Positions 39,728-49,466 are shown, numbered from the stretch's first letter. The stretch is DNA of 64,000 bases from Spirochaetales bacterium (GCA_028722305.1 JAQYHB010000002.1:62001-126000); one strand, 5' to 3'. Numbers and translations are program-made. Notes: generated from the sequence alone by a model not told the origin.

Positions 39728-41929
39728 TCAGCTGCGAGAATTCTTGGCGAGGGAGTAGCAGAAATAGAGCTCTGCCAAGGCGTCCTGGACATCAAACAGG
39801 CCGATATCCATCGTCTTCGCCTCGAGCAGGCCTTTCTTCAAATGGTCGAACTGATGGTTCCAGCTGACATCGGCCTCGTCGAGCATGCCCATGCAGAAGC
39901 TTCTGACCCCCTCCCAGTCCTGGTAGGTGAACATCCTGATCACCTCGTCGTAGTGGGAATCGATGGCAGGCAGGTCGCGGGCGTCCGAGAGGAATCCGGA
40001 GAGGAAATCGTCCACGTCTCCGTTGTTCATCATCTCATACAGATGGGCGAGCCGCGGGGACCCGAAAAGCAGGAAACTGGCCAAGACGGCATAGCGGGTC
40101 TGGCGGAACGTGGCACTCCGATGCTGCTTGACAGGAAGGAAGAAGTCCTCGTAGAACAGACCCTCCTGGTCCATCGTCCGCTTGGCGATCAGGTAATCAA
40201 TCTCCTCGTCGGTATGCTGGGCGCCACGGCTCAGCTTGTTGACCAGCGGAAGGTACCGGGAATCACCCCGGGTGATGCGGGCAAGGGAACGGCATGCCAT
40301 CGACCGCACGGAGGAGCCTGCATCGTTGGTCAACGAGAGCAAGGTGTCCACCGCCCTCCAACTGTCCACATAGGAACCGAGGGCGCCGATAGCGTCCAGC
40401 TGGACGTAGGAATCGTCATCCTTGGCGATGCGGATCAGGTCATCCAGCAGTTCCGGGCGGGGCTTCTCGCCGAGGGTGCGGATTGCCTCCTCCGTATCGG
40501 GCGCGAAAGGATTGGCAAGAATTTCCCTCAGCTCGCTGGTAGCCATACCGTTCATGTTCGAGCCAAGGTCCAGCAGCAACGCCCTGCGTTTGATCGGGTC
40601 CCGCTCCTTGGACAAGTGGTCCATCGTGCTGACCGCGCGGATGCCGCGGAGCGAGAAGACGACGCTAGCGGCATCGTGCATGCTTGCCGATCCGCCCTCG
40701 CGGAGCATGAAGCTCAGACCCAGCACGAACAGGATCAAAACCAGCGCGAAGGCAAATACCAGGGAATACCCGTTGCCGACAAACCAGGGATTGACCTTGT
40801 CGGCGAGGAACCCGCTGACCATGCCGGCCGCCAGGGCAAAGAGGGCGATGACGAAGTTGACCATGGCGTTGAAGCTGATGCTGTCATCGTCAGGCATGAC
40901 CTGGGTGACCAGACGGATGCAGAGCATGTTTGCGGAGGAAAGGAAGAAATTGGTCAGGAAACCGAGAGCCATGAACCATGCGAAGGGAGCGCTGGCGGGA
41001 ATCGTCGCCCAGACGACCAGCGTGATGGCTGCGAAAAGACTGGAGAAGATGACCAGCGGTTTGGACCCCAAGCGGTCGGCAGTTGACCTGGTCACCATAC
41101 CCGCGCAGACATAGGCCAGGCCAAGCGAGACACTGTAGAACATGACCAGGCTTTGGGAGAAATGGGACTCGACGCGCATGAAGGGCACCGACATGTTGAA
41201 TACCACCATCGTCATGGTGATGATCCAGCGCAACACCAGGCGCCGGCGCAACATCTCGTCCCGCATGCCGATTTTCAGCTGGTAGAGCACCCCATGTCCG
41301 CGGGTGTATTGGACGGTAGTGCGGCAAGGAATCTTCCCGACAAAAGCGGCACTGACCATGTTGGCGGCAACTCCCACCATCTGCAGGGCAATCAACCCAC
41401 CGACCGTCGCGAAATAGGAAAGCCGCATGACCAAGCCAGTGATGAAACGGAAGAACATCGAGGATCCCTGGTAGGCGATATTGACCTCCGCCACCACCCT
41501 GCCCCGGTTCGAGGCGGAAGAGATGCTCTTGATGGTGAAGTCATTGAAGGCGATACCAATCATGCGGAAGACGCAGAAAAGCGTGAACGTGGCCAGCAGG
41601 ATCAACCGCGCCTGCCATTCAGCCACATGCAGCAAGGACAGATAGGCAAGACAGAAGAATGCCCTGATGTACCAGCAGAACATCTGGCTCTTGACCTGGT
41701 TCCTGCCACGGAAGAGCAACGGCACCAAGGGCAGGACGATGCCCGCGATATACGAAGCCGACGAGATATAGCCCAAGGCCATGTTGCCGGCGTGGAACTG
41801 CACGGCGAGCAGGTAGACGATCGTATCTCCGAGAAGCGGATAGGCGATGCCGTTGATGCATTCCTCGATGACCATGGCCCTACGGCCAATCTGCTTTTCC
41901 GATTCCCGGAGATATTTGGTTCCGTTCAT
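39728..41929 (-). CDS. MFS transporter fused to HEAT-like repeats
   Basis: 733 residues. About residues 1-420 contain some 10-12 hydrophobic helices in a major-facilitator arrangement (for example IVYLLAVQFHAGNMALGYIS, YIAGIVLPLVPLLF and the SLVFAFALVLILFVLGLSF helix). The remaining 310 residues are soluble and made of paired helices such as LLDDLIRIAKDDDSYVQLDA and SVRSMACRSLARITRGD, typical of HEAT repeats. Substrate is unknown; the soluble arm may dock a partner. Its stop-to-start distance and strand relation to clpP (12 bases) suggest cotranscription after clpP. Confidence 0.8.
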   Translation of the reverse strand: MNGTKYLRESEKQIGRRAMVIEECINGIAYPLLGDTIVYLLAVQFHAGNMALGYISSASYIAGIVLPLVPLLFRGRNQVKSQMFCWYIRAFFCLAYLSLLHVAEWQARLILLATFTLFCVFRMIGIAFNDFTIKSISSASNRGRVVAEVNIAYQGSSMFFRFITGLVMRLSYFATVGGLIALQMVGVAANMVSAAFVGKIPCRTTVQYTRGHGVLYQLKIGMRDEMLRRRLVLRWIITMTMVVFNMSVPFMRVESHFSQSLVMFYSVSLGLAYVCAGMVTRSTADRLGSKPLVIFSSLFAAITLVVWATIPASAPFAWFMALGFLTNFFLSSANMLCIRLVTQVMPDDDSISFNAMVNFVIALFALAAGMVSGFLADKVNPWFVGNGYSLVFAFALVLILFVLGLSFMLREGGSASMHDAASVVFSLRGIRAVSTMDHLSKERDPIKRRALLLDLGSNMNGMATSELREILANPFAPDTEEAIRTLGEKPRPELLDDLIRIAKDDDSYVQLDAIGALGSYVDSWRAVDTLLSLTNDAGSSVRSMACRSLARITRGDSRYLPLVNKLSRGAQHTDEEIDYLIAKRTMDQEGLFYEDFFLPVKQHRSATFRQTRYAVLASFLLFGSPRLAHLYEMMNNGDVDDFLSGFLSDARDLPAIDSHYDEVIRMFTYQDWEGVRSFCMGMLDEADVSWNHQFDHLKKGLLEAKTMDIGLFDVQDALAELYFCYSLAKNSRS

Positions 41930-41940
41930 ACAGACGGCTG

Positions 41941-42516
41941 TTACTGGAGGTCAGTCTTGCGGGTAACGATTTTTCCAACGATTCCGTAGGCCTGGGCCTC
42001 GGAACTGTCCAGCCAATGGTCACGCTCGGTATCCTGGGAAACCGCTTCGACGCTCTTGCCTGTCTGCTCGGCAATCACACCATCCAGTTTAGCACGCAGC
42101 TTAATCATCTGCCTGGCATGGATCTGGATATCGGTGGCTACCCCCTTCATCCCGCTCATCGGCTGGTGGATCAGGTAACTCGAGTTAGGAAGCGCGTAGC
42201 GGCGATCCTTGTCGACAGCCAAGTACAGCAGAGCCGCGGCGCTGGCGACCAGACCGCAACCAACCATCACGACCGGACTGGAGACGAAACGAACCATATC
42301 GAACATGGCGTAACCGGCATCCACATCGCCACCCGGGCTGTTGATGTAGACGGTGATCTTCTCATTGCCCTCGCTGTCGAGCACGAGCAGCTGCTTGATG
42401 AAGGCGTCGGCGCTATCCTTGTTGATCTCGCCGCTGACCATGATCGAGCGGGTTTTCAGAAGCTTATCCTGCAATGCGGGATCCGGCGCTTGTTCTTTCT
42501 TCTGTTCTTCAGGCAT
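41941..42516 (-). CDS. clpP: ClpP-family serine protease
   Basis: 191 residues. ClpP features: YINSPGGDVDAGYAMFD, catalytic Ser in CGLVASAAALLYLA (in place of the common GQAASMGA), catalytic His in LIHQP, and the Asp in TERDHWLDSSEAQAYG. The altered Ser loop suggests a secondary ClpP paralogue rather than the main housekeeping copy; whether clpX is elsewhere cannot be seen. The start ATG follows AAAGGA. It lies at the left edge of the AT-rich island. Confidence 0.9.
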   Translation of the reverse strand: MPEEQKKEQAPDPALQDKLLKTRSIMVSGEINKDSADAFIKQLLVLDSEGNEKITVYINSPGGDVDAGYAMFDMVRFVSSPVVMVGCGLVASAAALLYLAVDKDRRYALPNSSYLIHQPMSGMKGVATDIQIHARQMIKLRAKLDGVIAEQTGKSVEAVSQDTERDHWLDSSEAQAYGIVGKIVTRKTDLQ

Positions 42517-42544
42517 GAATACTGTCCTTTCGCAGGGCTACAGG

Positions 42545-42977
42545 CCCTTTGCTAAATAGAACACAAACTTCACCTATTGGCAAGGGGAATAAGAATGCTA
42601 AGTTAAATTCCACTACACGCAAATGGTATGGAAAGTGAATGGACGTGACAAGGATTCCTCACGCTCAAATCCTCTCTTCCAATGGATGTAAGTATAAACT
42701 CAAAAGGAAACCCGAGATTGGAGTTCCTCAAATTTACCGCTTGTTGCGACAGATGATCACATATCAAGCAAATAAGAAGGTTCATGCGGCAATTTGCATG
42801 TGATAGAGATATCGCGTGGATTGACATAGCATCCCCACAACCGAATATGCGATAGAATCATGAAGCAAGCGGATACAAAGCATTCGTCTCCGTCCAATCA
42901 ATACCCACCCAAGAAAGATGTCTTTACTGTTGGTTGGGCAATTGCCTCGTTCTGTGGATTGGTGCCGATAGCCCAGC
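42545..42977. other. Intergenic stretch with no supported gene
   Basis: About 430 bases at the left boundary of the AT-rich island. Short open frames exist on both strands but none has family similarity. A 44-codon plus-strand frame (42860-42994) ends exactly at a strong hairpin with a T-run, and is listed separately as a possible small gene. No insertion sequence ends or direct repeats were recognised. Confidence 0.5.
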
Positions 42978-42994
42978 TCAAGTGTTGTCGCTAA
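42860..42994 (+). CDS. Possible small membrane peptide (44 residues)
   Basis: Starts MKQADTKHSSPS, continues with a polar, proline-rich part, then a hydrophobic stretch VFTVGWAIASFCGLVPIAQL and a basic end KCCR. The stop TAA touches a perfect 12-bp hairpin followed by TTTTT, as expected for a real short transcript. No convincing ribosome site precedes the ATG, and a TTGACA box at 42821 has only a poor -10 partner. Low confidence. Confidence 0.2.
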   Translation: MKQADTKHSSPSNQYPPKKDVFTVGWAIASFCGLVPIAQLKCCR

Positions 42995-43646
42995 GCATTT
43001 CTGCAAAACGAAGGTGCAGAAATGCTTTTTGGATATCGGTCATCGGGTCATATTTCGTTTGGTTTGCTTCGAGTTGATAGATACATACCTCGGCACAGCG
43101 TATGGATCCTTTGCTGATGACCAACACAAAGGGGATCAAAAGCCTTTTCTCGCCCGTATAAATGTTTTTTCCCGATTCACTCGTCAAAGAGTATGGAAGC
43201 AGATATGCATTCAAAGCATCCAGTATCTGATAATATCCCTTTGTCCCCGCGGTCTCCTTGATTGCTTTCTCCCCTTGAAGGCAGAATGTATCCCGCTCAT
43301 TGGTGACGTCCACATAGAACAATGATTCAACACATGCCTTTTTTGTTTCCTCCAGGAGAATCGGGATGATATTTCGACACCACGGACACCAGTTGGCGCC
43401 GAAATAGATTACTGCGGATTCTGCCGCAAGCAAATCGTATGCCCCGGAAGCATCTATGTAATGTACCTGATTCTCTATAGGAATATAGGTCGTATGATAC
43501 AAAGCAAAAGATGTGTCGCTACGGGGCAAACCATTCAAGGATTCATATTCCTTTTTGAACCGCAGGGCATCTGATACGGTTGTCTGGGCAAAGACCGGCC
43601 CTAGGATGCCCAACAGGACCACCAGAAACAAATTGAGCCTCTTCAT
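42978..43646 (-). CDS. Secreted thioredoxin-fold protein (CPWC motif)
   Basis: 222 residues with a signal peptide (MKRLNLFLVVLLGILGPVFA). The redox motif is in VIYFGANWCPWCRNIIPIL, preceded by a strand and followed by LFYVDVTNERDTF, and a cis-Pro-like LLIPFVLVISKG. It should be an exported disulfide oxidoreductase or reductase. The ATG at 43646 follows AGGTG. A second, frameshifted thioredoxin-fold gene lies 14 bases upstream on the same strand. GC content is clearly lower than in the flanking kilobases. Confidence 0.8.
   Translation of the reverse strand: MKRLNLFLVVLLGILGPVFAQTTVSDALRFKKEYESLNGLPRSDTSFALYHTTYIPIENQVHYIDASGAYDLLAAESAVIYFGANWCPWCRNIIPILLEETKKACVESLFYVDVTNERDTFCLQGEKAIKETAGTKGYYQILDALNAYLLPYSLTSESGKNIYTGEKRLLIPFVLVISKGSIRCAEVCIYQLEANQTKYDPMTDIQKAFLHLRFAEMLSDNT
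42994..43030 (+). terminator. Strong plus-strand intrinsic terminator
   Basis: Arms AGCATTTCTGCA and TGCAGAAATGCT are perfectly complementary (12 bp) around a nine-base loop and run into TTTTT. It lies inside the 3' end of the minus-strand thioredoxin-fold gene, so in that direction it is coding sequence. Confidence 0.6.
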
Positions 43647-43659
43647 GGATTTCACCTAC

Positions 43660-44132
43660 CTAACAGCCACAACCCTCATCTTTTTGGAAAGGGAGCATTT
43701 GGACTGATGCCTCTGGTTCTATCTCTGAAATCGAAGTATCAAAGTACGTTCCCAAAGCAAGGACAATTTGATTCTGGTAGCCGATGTATCCATGGTAGGC
43801 GTCTATGTATCTGAGGTCTCCCTTATAATCGAACCAACCTGCAAATATTTTCTCCCCTATGAATATTCTGGGAACTCCCCAGACCGGTATTCCACGACTT
43901 TCACAGGCACTTTTCCAGATTTGCGGTTCTTCATCGATATCATGGGATTCAATCTCGATTTCTTTGTGGTTCAAGAGAATCCGGTCTATGGCTTGTTTCA
44001 TCTGGTGGCATTGTACGCAGTTTTGGAATAGAAAAACAGAACAGGGGCATTCTCACCTAGATTCTTGGCCGATAATGGGAAGACTGCCATCGATACGAGG
44101 AAGAGAAGAAAACTTACTATCCGAATCTTCAT
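43660..44132 (-). pseudogene. Frameshifted secreted thioredoxin/glutaredoxin-like protein
   Basis: Two frames make one protein. The first, from ATG at 44132, codes a signal peptide (MKIRIVSFLLFLVSMAVFP) and the first strand APVLFFYSK, then stops. The other frame codes NCVQCHQMKQAID with a CxxC site, and RGIPVWGVPRIFIG with the cis-Pro region, down to 43660. They join if one A is added in the four-A run at 44021-44024 (minus strand). Either a broken gene, a sequencing error in a homopolymer, or a frameshifting site. A C-terminal GCGC end is notable. Confidence 0.75.
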
Positions 44133-44208
44133 TGTATGAAATGAGGTAGGCGAATCCCTGCAAAGGTTGAACAGATGCAGGGATTCACTATTTCGATCCA
44201 AACCTACC

Positions 44209-46233
44209 TTAGCGAGGAAGAACAGTTAGTCTGACGGTCAAGGAGGCAACAGACCCGACAGCGTTCAAAACTTCCGCTTGGTACATACCGGCGTCTTCCA
44301 TGAAGACTTTACCTAAACGCAGAGCTTCCGATGCAGACTCGTTTCTCGTGCCAACTTCGACACCATGTGGCAGAACGATTTCCCCATCTTTATACCACTG
44401 GTAGCCAACACCAATTCCATCTGCCTGTACAAGGAACCCCACAGTGGTTCCTTCTTTGACAGTAACGCTTACTGGTTGCCGCGTGATGACTGGAGCGGAA
44501 GTGGCTCTGTCCGAGGTGCGCAAATACATCTTTTGTCCCTCATATTCCGTAATCTTGCCATCTTCAACGTGCGCATATACATCGCTTTCAGCACCTATTC
44601 CTAAAGCCACGCCATACCCTCCATTTGTAGCAGTTGTACTGAGGGTAAGGGCAAGTTTTCCACCTTCGGTGTAAGGTTCTGGAAGATTCAGGGCTATCTG
44701 TCTTGGTCCCCAGGCGATGGTCCTTGCATCAACAGTCCATGAATAGGACACACCATTTGGAAGTTCCAAGGTTGCAACCAGAGGTGCGTTTACGAGGGCA
44801 TCTTGAGCAACCCACTTATTGCTCGACGGGGATTCGTCTGGAGTCTGTTGGAAGATGGAAGGAAGGACACATGCAACGACGGTGCCTGGCTCGACGGTCC
44901 ATTCCTGTCTGGCAGAACGTTCCGCAGTGACACATAGGTCAGCCTGATAGGCGTTGACATGTTCACTGGCGATAGGATGCGCAAGAGGTATTTCATATAC
45001 AGCCTTAGGCTCCAACATACGAATCTTTCCATCTTCGGCAAAGTCTAGAGTAAACCACCACTGGCCAGAAAGAGCCAAGTTGTTGTCTCCGGAGTTGTTG
45101 AAAGCCAATGTGCTCAATGGTGCACCGGTTGCACTGGAGCGATAGTGGGTACCATACATCATTGGAATCCATCCCCCGTTTCCATCAGGAAACATCGAAG
45201 CGCCATGAGTCTGGGCCAAAATTCCATCGGAAGAAATCAGGGAAGCCACAAGAGGCTCCTCGCTGGACATGGTGTCCGGGCTGAGCCATGGACCTTCAGG
45301 CCTTCTCGCCATGACAAAGCTTAACGATGCGCCAACACAGTTGCCGCAACGTCCTGTCCCTGTGATGTACCACCAGCCGTCATGATAAAAGAAGCCCATT
45401 CCGCCTGCGATAGTGTTGGTGCCGAAGTTGCCTGCACCACTCATGGTAAAGGAACGATCCTCCACAACACCGGTCAGTTCAGGGGTCATCCTGTAAAGTT
45501 TTGTGTTTGTACCTGCCTGGGTGAACCACCCGATTCCAGTGGCGGGGTCGACCTTGATCTGATAATCATGAGTGAGATCGCTTACCTTGACGCCTTCCGA
45601 GACTGTCGGGCTCTGCGGTTTGCTCCATGGCCCCTCTGGAGAATCTGCTGTCATGACCATAATCGGATCTTCCCCTTCAGTCCTTGCGCTGTTCAGGAAC
45701 CACATAACATACTTTCCTGTAGCCTTGGAAAAGGCGATACGCGGTTTCTTGATGACAAGGTGGCGTCCGGTTTCTTCATCTTGTGGAAACCATCTGCTGA
45801 CAAGGGTCCAGTTTTCCAAATCTTCCGAACGATAGGTGACAAGCCCACTCCAGCGATAAAATGTGGGAATGGTGGTATCCAGTGTCTCTGTATATGGAAC
45901 ACCTGGCGCATAGTTGAAGGCACCTTCTGCAAATGACTGCCCAATCAGATAGTAATACCCGTCGGCATAGAAGAAATCCTGTTCGTCTACGGCTCCAATG
46001 GCATTACCTTCAACATCAAAGGCAATATTAATCGGACCGTAAACCAATGGTGCAGCAGGGGAAGTTTCCATGCCATTGTCTCCATTGAGTGGATCATCCG
46101 CAATGAATGTGTTCAAATATGCGACAGAATGAGGCGCAACCTCTTTACTACCTGCCGGAGATTCCATAACCGCCTGCGCAAAACAAGCAAAACCAAACAC
46201 CTACAAAATGATGGCAAGGAATGCTTTTTTCAT
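44209..46233 (-). CDS. Secreted propeller glycosidase-like protein with Ig domain; amber codon in signal peptide
   Basis: The true start seems to be ATG at 46233 after a strong AAGGAGG: MKKAFLAIIL, then TAG at 46201-46203, then VFGFACFAQAVMESP in the same frame, which together make one perfect signal peptide. The 663 codons after the amber are intact. About residues 30-420 resemble a five-bladed propeller of the GH43 kind (DFFYADGYYYLIGQS, YVMWFLNSAR, GFFYHDGWWYITG); a beta-sandwich follows; the end is an Ig-like domain (APVITRQPVSVTVKEGT, YQWYKDG, DAGMYQAEV). Without readthrough the protein would not be exported. Confidence 0.65.
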
Positions 46234-46426
46234 TTTTCCTCCTTGTAATGCAAAAGGTATCCTGCTTTGGGTACAATTATCCCTATCGATAATCGAACCC
46301 TCGGTTTCTCACTGGAAGACTGGACCCTGAGGATCCCTTGCGTATTGGGCTGCACAATGGGCCTCACATGCATGTTGTGGGAATGTATGTTTCCCTCTCC
46401 AGTATCGATTGCCACCAGAAACGAAG

Positions 46427-47860
46427 CTAAAACCCAAGATTGAATCTCTTGAAATTGTCACCCATTGGTACTTCGCCAGGTCCGACAGGAAGCAGACGAT
46501 GCATGCAGTACTGTGCGTCCTGCATGGACCAATCGCCGCTCTCGACGATTTTCTTCCAAAGTAAAGAAACAAGGGTTTTCTTTTGTTCCTCAAACGCAGG
46601 ATCATCAATCAGGTTGTACTTCTCTTCCGGATCATTGCACAAATCATACAGGCAATCCCGATCAAAAGCGTTGAACACATACTTCAACTGCTTATGCCAG
46701 ATTATACGTTGCGTGTACGAATAGCGCTGTCCGTGGAACTCTGCTATGGAATAAGAATCATCACACATTTCCGGGTTATCAACGAAAGGAACCAACGACA
46801 TCCCATCGAGCTTGCCTCCACGCCACCCCAACCCTTCCACATCCAAGATAGTCGGCAGGATGTCGCATGAAGAAGCGTATGCTTTGCACTCCAGGCCTTT
46901 TCCCTTTCCCTCTGGGAACTTAACAACCAAGGGAATGGAATATCCCTCTTCATACGAAGGAACTCCTTTGCAAAAAAGCCCATGGCTCCCCACCAAATCT
47001 CCGTGGTCGGCAAGGAACAGTATAAGCGTATCGTCATATAAATCGTTCTGCTTCAAACAATCGATCAAACGCCCCATCTCTTCATCGACCAAGGAGCAGT
47101 AACTATAATAACAACGAATCGCTTTGAGGATATCAGAAGGCGATAGACTCTTCCAAACCTCATGGAGACGATCATAAATCACAGGGCGCTGCCCATCTTT
47201 CTCCCAAGTGCCCGGTATGGTGATATCATGATTGTCATAAAGGTCATAGATGCATCTGGGAACCATGTACGGGTCATGTGGTGCATACGCAGACACAACA
47301 AGGCAAAATGGATTGTCTCCCTCTTTCTGAGCTTCTACAAAATCAATGGCCTTGGAAACCATGTAATGTTCCTCAGAAGATTCTGGCCCTTCCTGATATA
47401 TCCCGCAAAGGGTATAATCCCGATAGCCTTCGTTGTGAATCGTAACTTTGTCCAGATAATGCACCTGCTTCTTAGGAATCTGGCGTTCCGTCTCATATGC
47501 ACTAAATCCAAACTTATGTAGATCATAACTGCGTTCAATATGCCATTTCCCGTAATGAGCAAGCACATATCCGGCATCATGCAACTCGTTCGTCAATGTA
47601 TGCAAAGAATAATCGTATTCGCTCCGATAAGCAGGAACTGTATGCGTACAATCCACCATTCCATGATTATGTGGCAACAAGCCTGTAAGCATTGAAGCCC
47701 TGCTTGGTGAACAAATTGCATTGACCGAATGGGCGTTGCAAAAAGTCACAGCATTCTTTTGAAGGTTTCTCAGATTCGGCATGATGGCTTTGGATTCGTC
47801 CATCACCGTTTTCTGTTGCATTTGATCACTAAGAATAATAACGATATTCTTCTTTTTCAT
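46427..47860 (-). CDS. Sulfatase (formylglycine type)
   Basis: 477 residues. The active-site motif CSPSRASMLTG (Cys50) needs conversion to formylglycine. Metal and substrate residues are seen in IVIILSDQMQQ, YGKWHIERS, AYAPHDPY and FLADHGDLVGSHGLF. There is no signal peptide, so the enzyme is cytoplasmic and acts on an imported sulfated substrate. It follows tctA by 10 bases, linking it to the transporter. No anaerobic sulfatase-maturing radical SAM gene is visible in the window. Confidence 0.92.
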   Translation of the reverse strand: MKKKNIVIILSDQMQQKTVMDESKAIMPNLRNLQKNAVTFCNAHSVNAICSPSRASMLTGLLPHNHGMVDCTHTVPAYRSEYDYSLHTLTNELHDAGYVLAHYGKWHIERSYDLHKFGFSAYETERQIPKKQVHYLDKVTIHNEGYRDYTLCGIYQEGPESSEEHYMVSKAIDFVEAQKEGDNPFCLVVSAYAPHDPYMVPRCIYDLYDNHDITIPGTWEKDGQRPVIYDRLHEVWKSLSPSDILKAIRCYYSYCSLVDEEMGRLIDCLKQNDLYDDTLILFLADHGDLVGSHGLFCKGVPSYEEGYSIPLVVKFPEGKGKGLECKAYASSCDILPTILDVEGLGWRGGKLDGMSLVPFVDNPEMCDDSYSIAEFHGQRYSYTQRIIWHKQLKYVFNAFDRDCLYDLCNDPEEKYNLIDDPAFEEQKKTLVSLLWKKIVESGDWSMQDAQYCMHRLLPVGPGEVPMGDNFKRFNLGF

Positions 47861-47870
47861 GAATCTTTCC

Positions 47871-49403
47871 TTACTTTCCTACTTCAGCTTTGACCTTGTT
47901 CTGTTTCTTGATGGAATAGACATTTAAAACCAACATGATGATGCCAACAACAATAATCAACAAGCACACCTTACTTTGGAAAATAAAGGTCAAGAGACTC
48001 ATCTCCTTCGCTCCTGCAATCGTGCCAGCCATTCGCATATTCTTCTCAATCAGCGGTTCCAAAATAAACCCAAGAAATACTGGTGCAGGAGGAATGGAGA
48101 GCTTGTGAAAGATATAACCAATAACGGTAAATGCCAGCATGACATATACATCAAACATGTTGTTGCGGAGGCTGAAAGAACCAATCAGCAAACAACAAAC
48201 CACAGGAGGAATGATGTATTTCATGTCCAATCGGGTAATACGAGCAAATGTCGGAGCAAATGTAATGGCAACGACAGCCATGACAACAGCACTCACCAAT
48301 AAGCCGTACATGAATCCATAGCTCACATCAGCATGGTCGGAAAACAACGTCGGCCCAACGACTATCCCATGAATGGTCAATGCACCAGCAATCAACGCAG
48401 CCGCATTGGAACCAGGAATACCAAGAGCAAGGAGCGGGACAAACGCACCGCCGACAGCCGCATTGTTTGCGGTTTCTGCCGCGACAACACCGGAAGGTAC
48501 TCCGGTACCGAACTTTTCCTTGGAATTGCGTTTCGCTTCACCATACGCCACGAAAGCGGCGATATCACATCCCGCACCGGGCATAATACCAATGGCAGTA
48601 CCGAGGACAGCGGATTTGATTACATTGAGCTTCTCATTATGAAACATGTATGAAAGAACTTTGCGCGGAGAAGTTTGCTCAAGGGCAATCTGCGCAGTCT
48701 CATCAGGCAACCCCTGCCGTTTCCGGTCTCCTTTGCGATAAGCCTTCAATATCTCAATGACCATCTGCCTGCCGGCAATGATACCCATGGCCAAAGCGAC
48801 CTGCTTGAATCCCATTGTCAGGTTGGTGAATCCGAAAGTAAACCGAGACTGTCCAAGGATCTGATCAATACCAACCATTGCAAACAGCATGCCGAAGCAA
48901 GACCCCAAAATGCCTTTGAACATGTTGTCACTTGACAGCGACGCAATAATAATGAAGCCAAGAATAGAAACAACAGCAATTTCCGCCGGACCGAACTTCA
49001 ATGCCACGCGAGCCAAGGATGGAGCAAAAAGGATCATGGCGAAACACCCAAAGACTCCACCGATTGAACTTGAAATGCTTGCCAAGAATAGCGCTTCTTT
49101 TGCCCTACCTTTCTGAGCAAGAGGATATCCTTCGATGGTTGTGCAGATCGATTCTGCTGTACCTGGAATGTTCAACAATACACCAGAAAAAGAGCCTCCT
49201 ACGGCACATCCCATATAGATACCCCCCAGCAGGCACAATGCGCTGAGCGGAGTCATGGAATAGGTAAATGGCAACATGACAATGATAGCAATATTGTTGC
49301 CCAAGCCAGGGATTGCCCCAACAATGATACCGAAAACGGTTCCAAGCAGAATCATGACAATAGCACTGCTGGAAAAAATATCTGCGAGTATCGAGATGTT
49401 CAT
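47871..49403 (-). CDS. tctA: Tripartite tricarboxylate transporter large membrane subunit
   Basis: 510 residues with about 12 hydrophobic helices. TctA marks are GAIPGLGNNIAIIVMLPFTY, the GGSFSGVLLNIPGTAES signature loop and a repeat of it in the second half (TAIGIMPGAGCDIAAF, ALGIPGSNAAALIAGAL). The ATG at 49403 follows AAAGGA. With TctB and TctC it forms a secondary uptake system for carboxylic or other acidic compounds. Confidence 0.95.
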   Translation of the reverse strand: MNISILADIFSSSAIVMILLGTVFGIIVGAIPGLGNNIAIIVMLPFTYSMTPLSALCLLGGIYMGCAVGGSFSGVLLNIPGTAESICTTIEGYPLAQKGRAKEALFLASISSSIGGVFGCFAMILFAPSLARVALKFGPAEIAVVSILGFIIIASLSSDNMFKGILGSCFGMLFAMVGIDQILGQSRFTFGFTNLTMGFKQVALAMGIIAGRQMVIEILKAYRKGDRKRQGLPDETAQIALEQTSPRKVLSYMFHNEKLNVIKSAVLGTAIGIMPGAGCDIAAFVAYGEAKRNSKEKFGTGVPSGVVAAETANNAAVGGAFVPLLALGIPGSNAAALIAGALTIHGIVVGPTLFSDHADVSYGFMYGLLVSAVVMAVVAITFAPTFARITRLDMKYIIPPVVCCLLIGSFSLRNNMFDVYVMLAFTVIGYIFHKLSIPPAPVFLGFILEPLIEKNMRMAGTIAGAKEMSLLTFIFQSKVCLLIIVVGIIMLVLNVYSIKKQNKVKAEVGK

Positions 49404-49427
49404 GGATTTTTTCCTTTCGATGAATCC

Positions 49428-49456
49428 ACCTGGGGCGCCAAGCAAGCGTCCCAGGT
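49428..49456 (-). promoter_or_regulatory. Intercistronic hairpin between tctC and tctA
   Basis: Eleven-base arms ACCTGGGGCGC and GCGTCCCAGGT (one G-U pair in RNA) with a seven-base loop, just after the tctC stop. No T-run follows in the minus direction. Such hairpins often protect the binding-protein mRNA so that it is made in excess over the membrane subunit. Confidence 0.5.
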
Positions 49457-49466
49457 CACGAGATTC

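Noticed and set aside
42545-42977. Transposase remnant at the island edge
   Set aside because: Short frames on both strands were read; none shows DDE or helix-turn-helix motifs and no inverted terminal repeats were seen.
46200-46200. GTG at 46200 as the true start of the secreted propeller protein
   Set aside because: No ribosome site precedes it and the leader would be too short; the ATG at 46233 has a strong site and completes a signal peptide.
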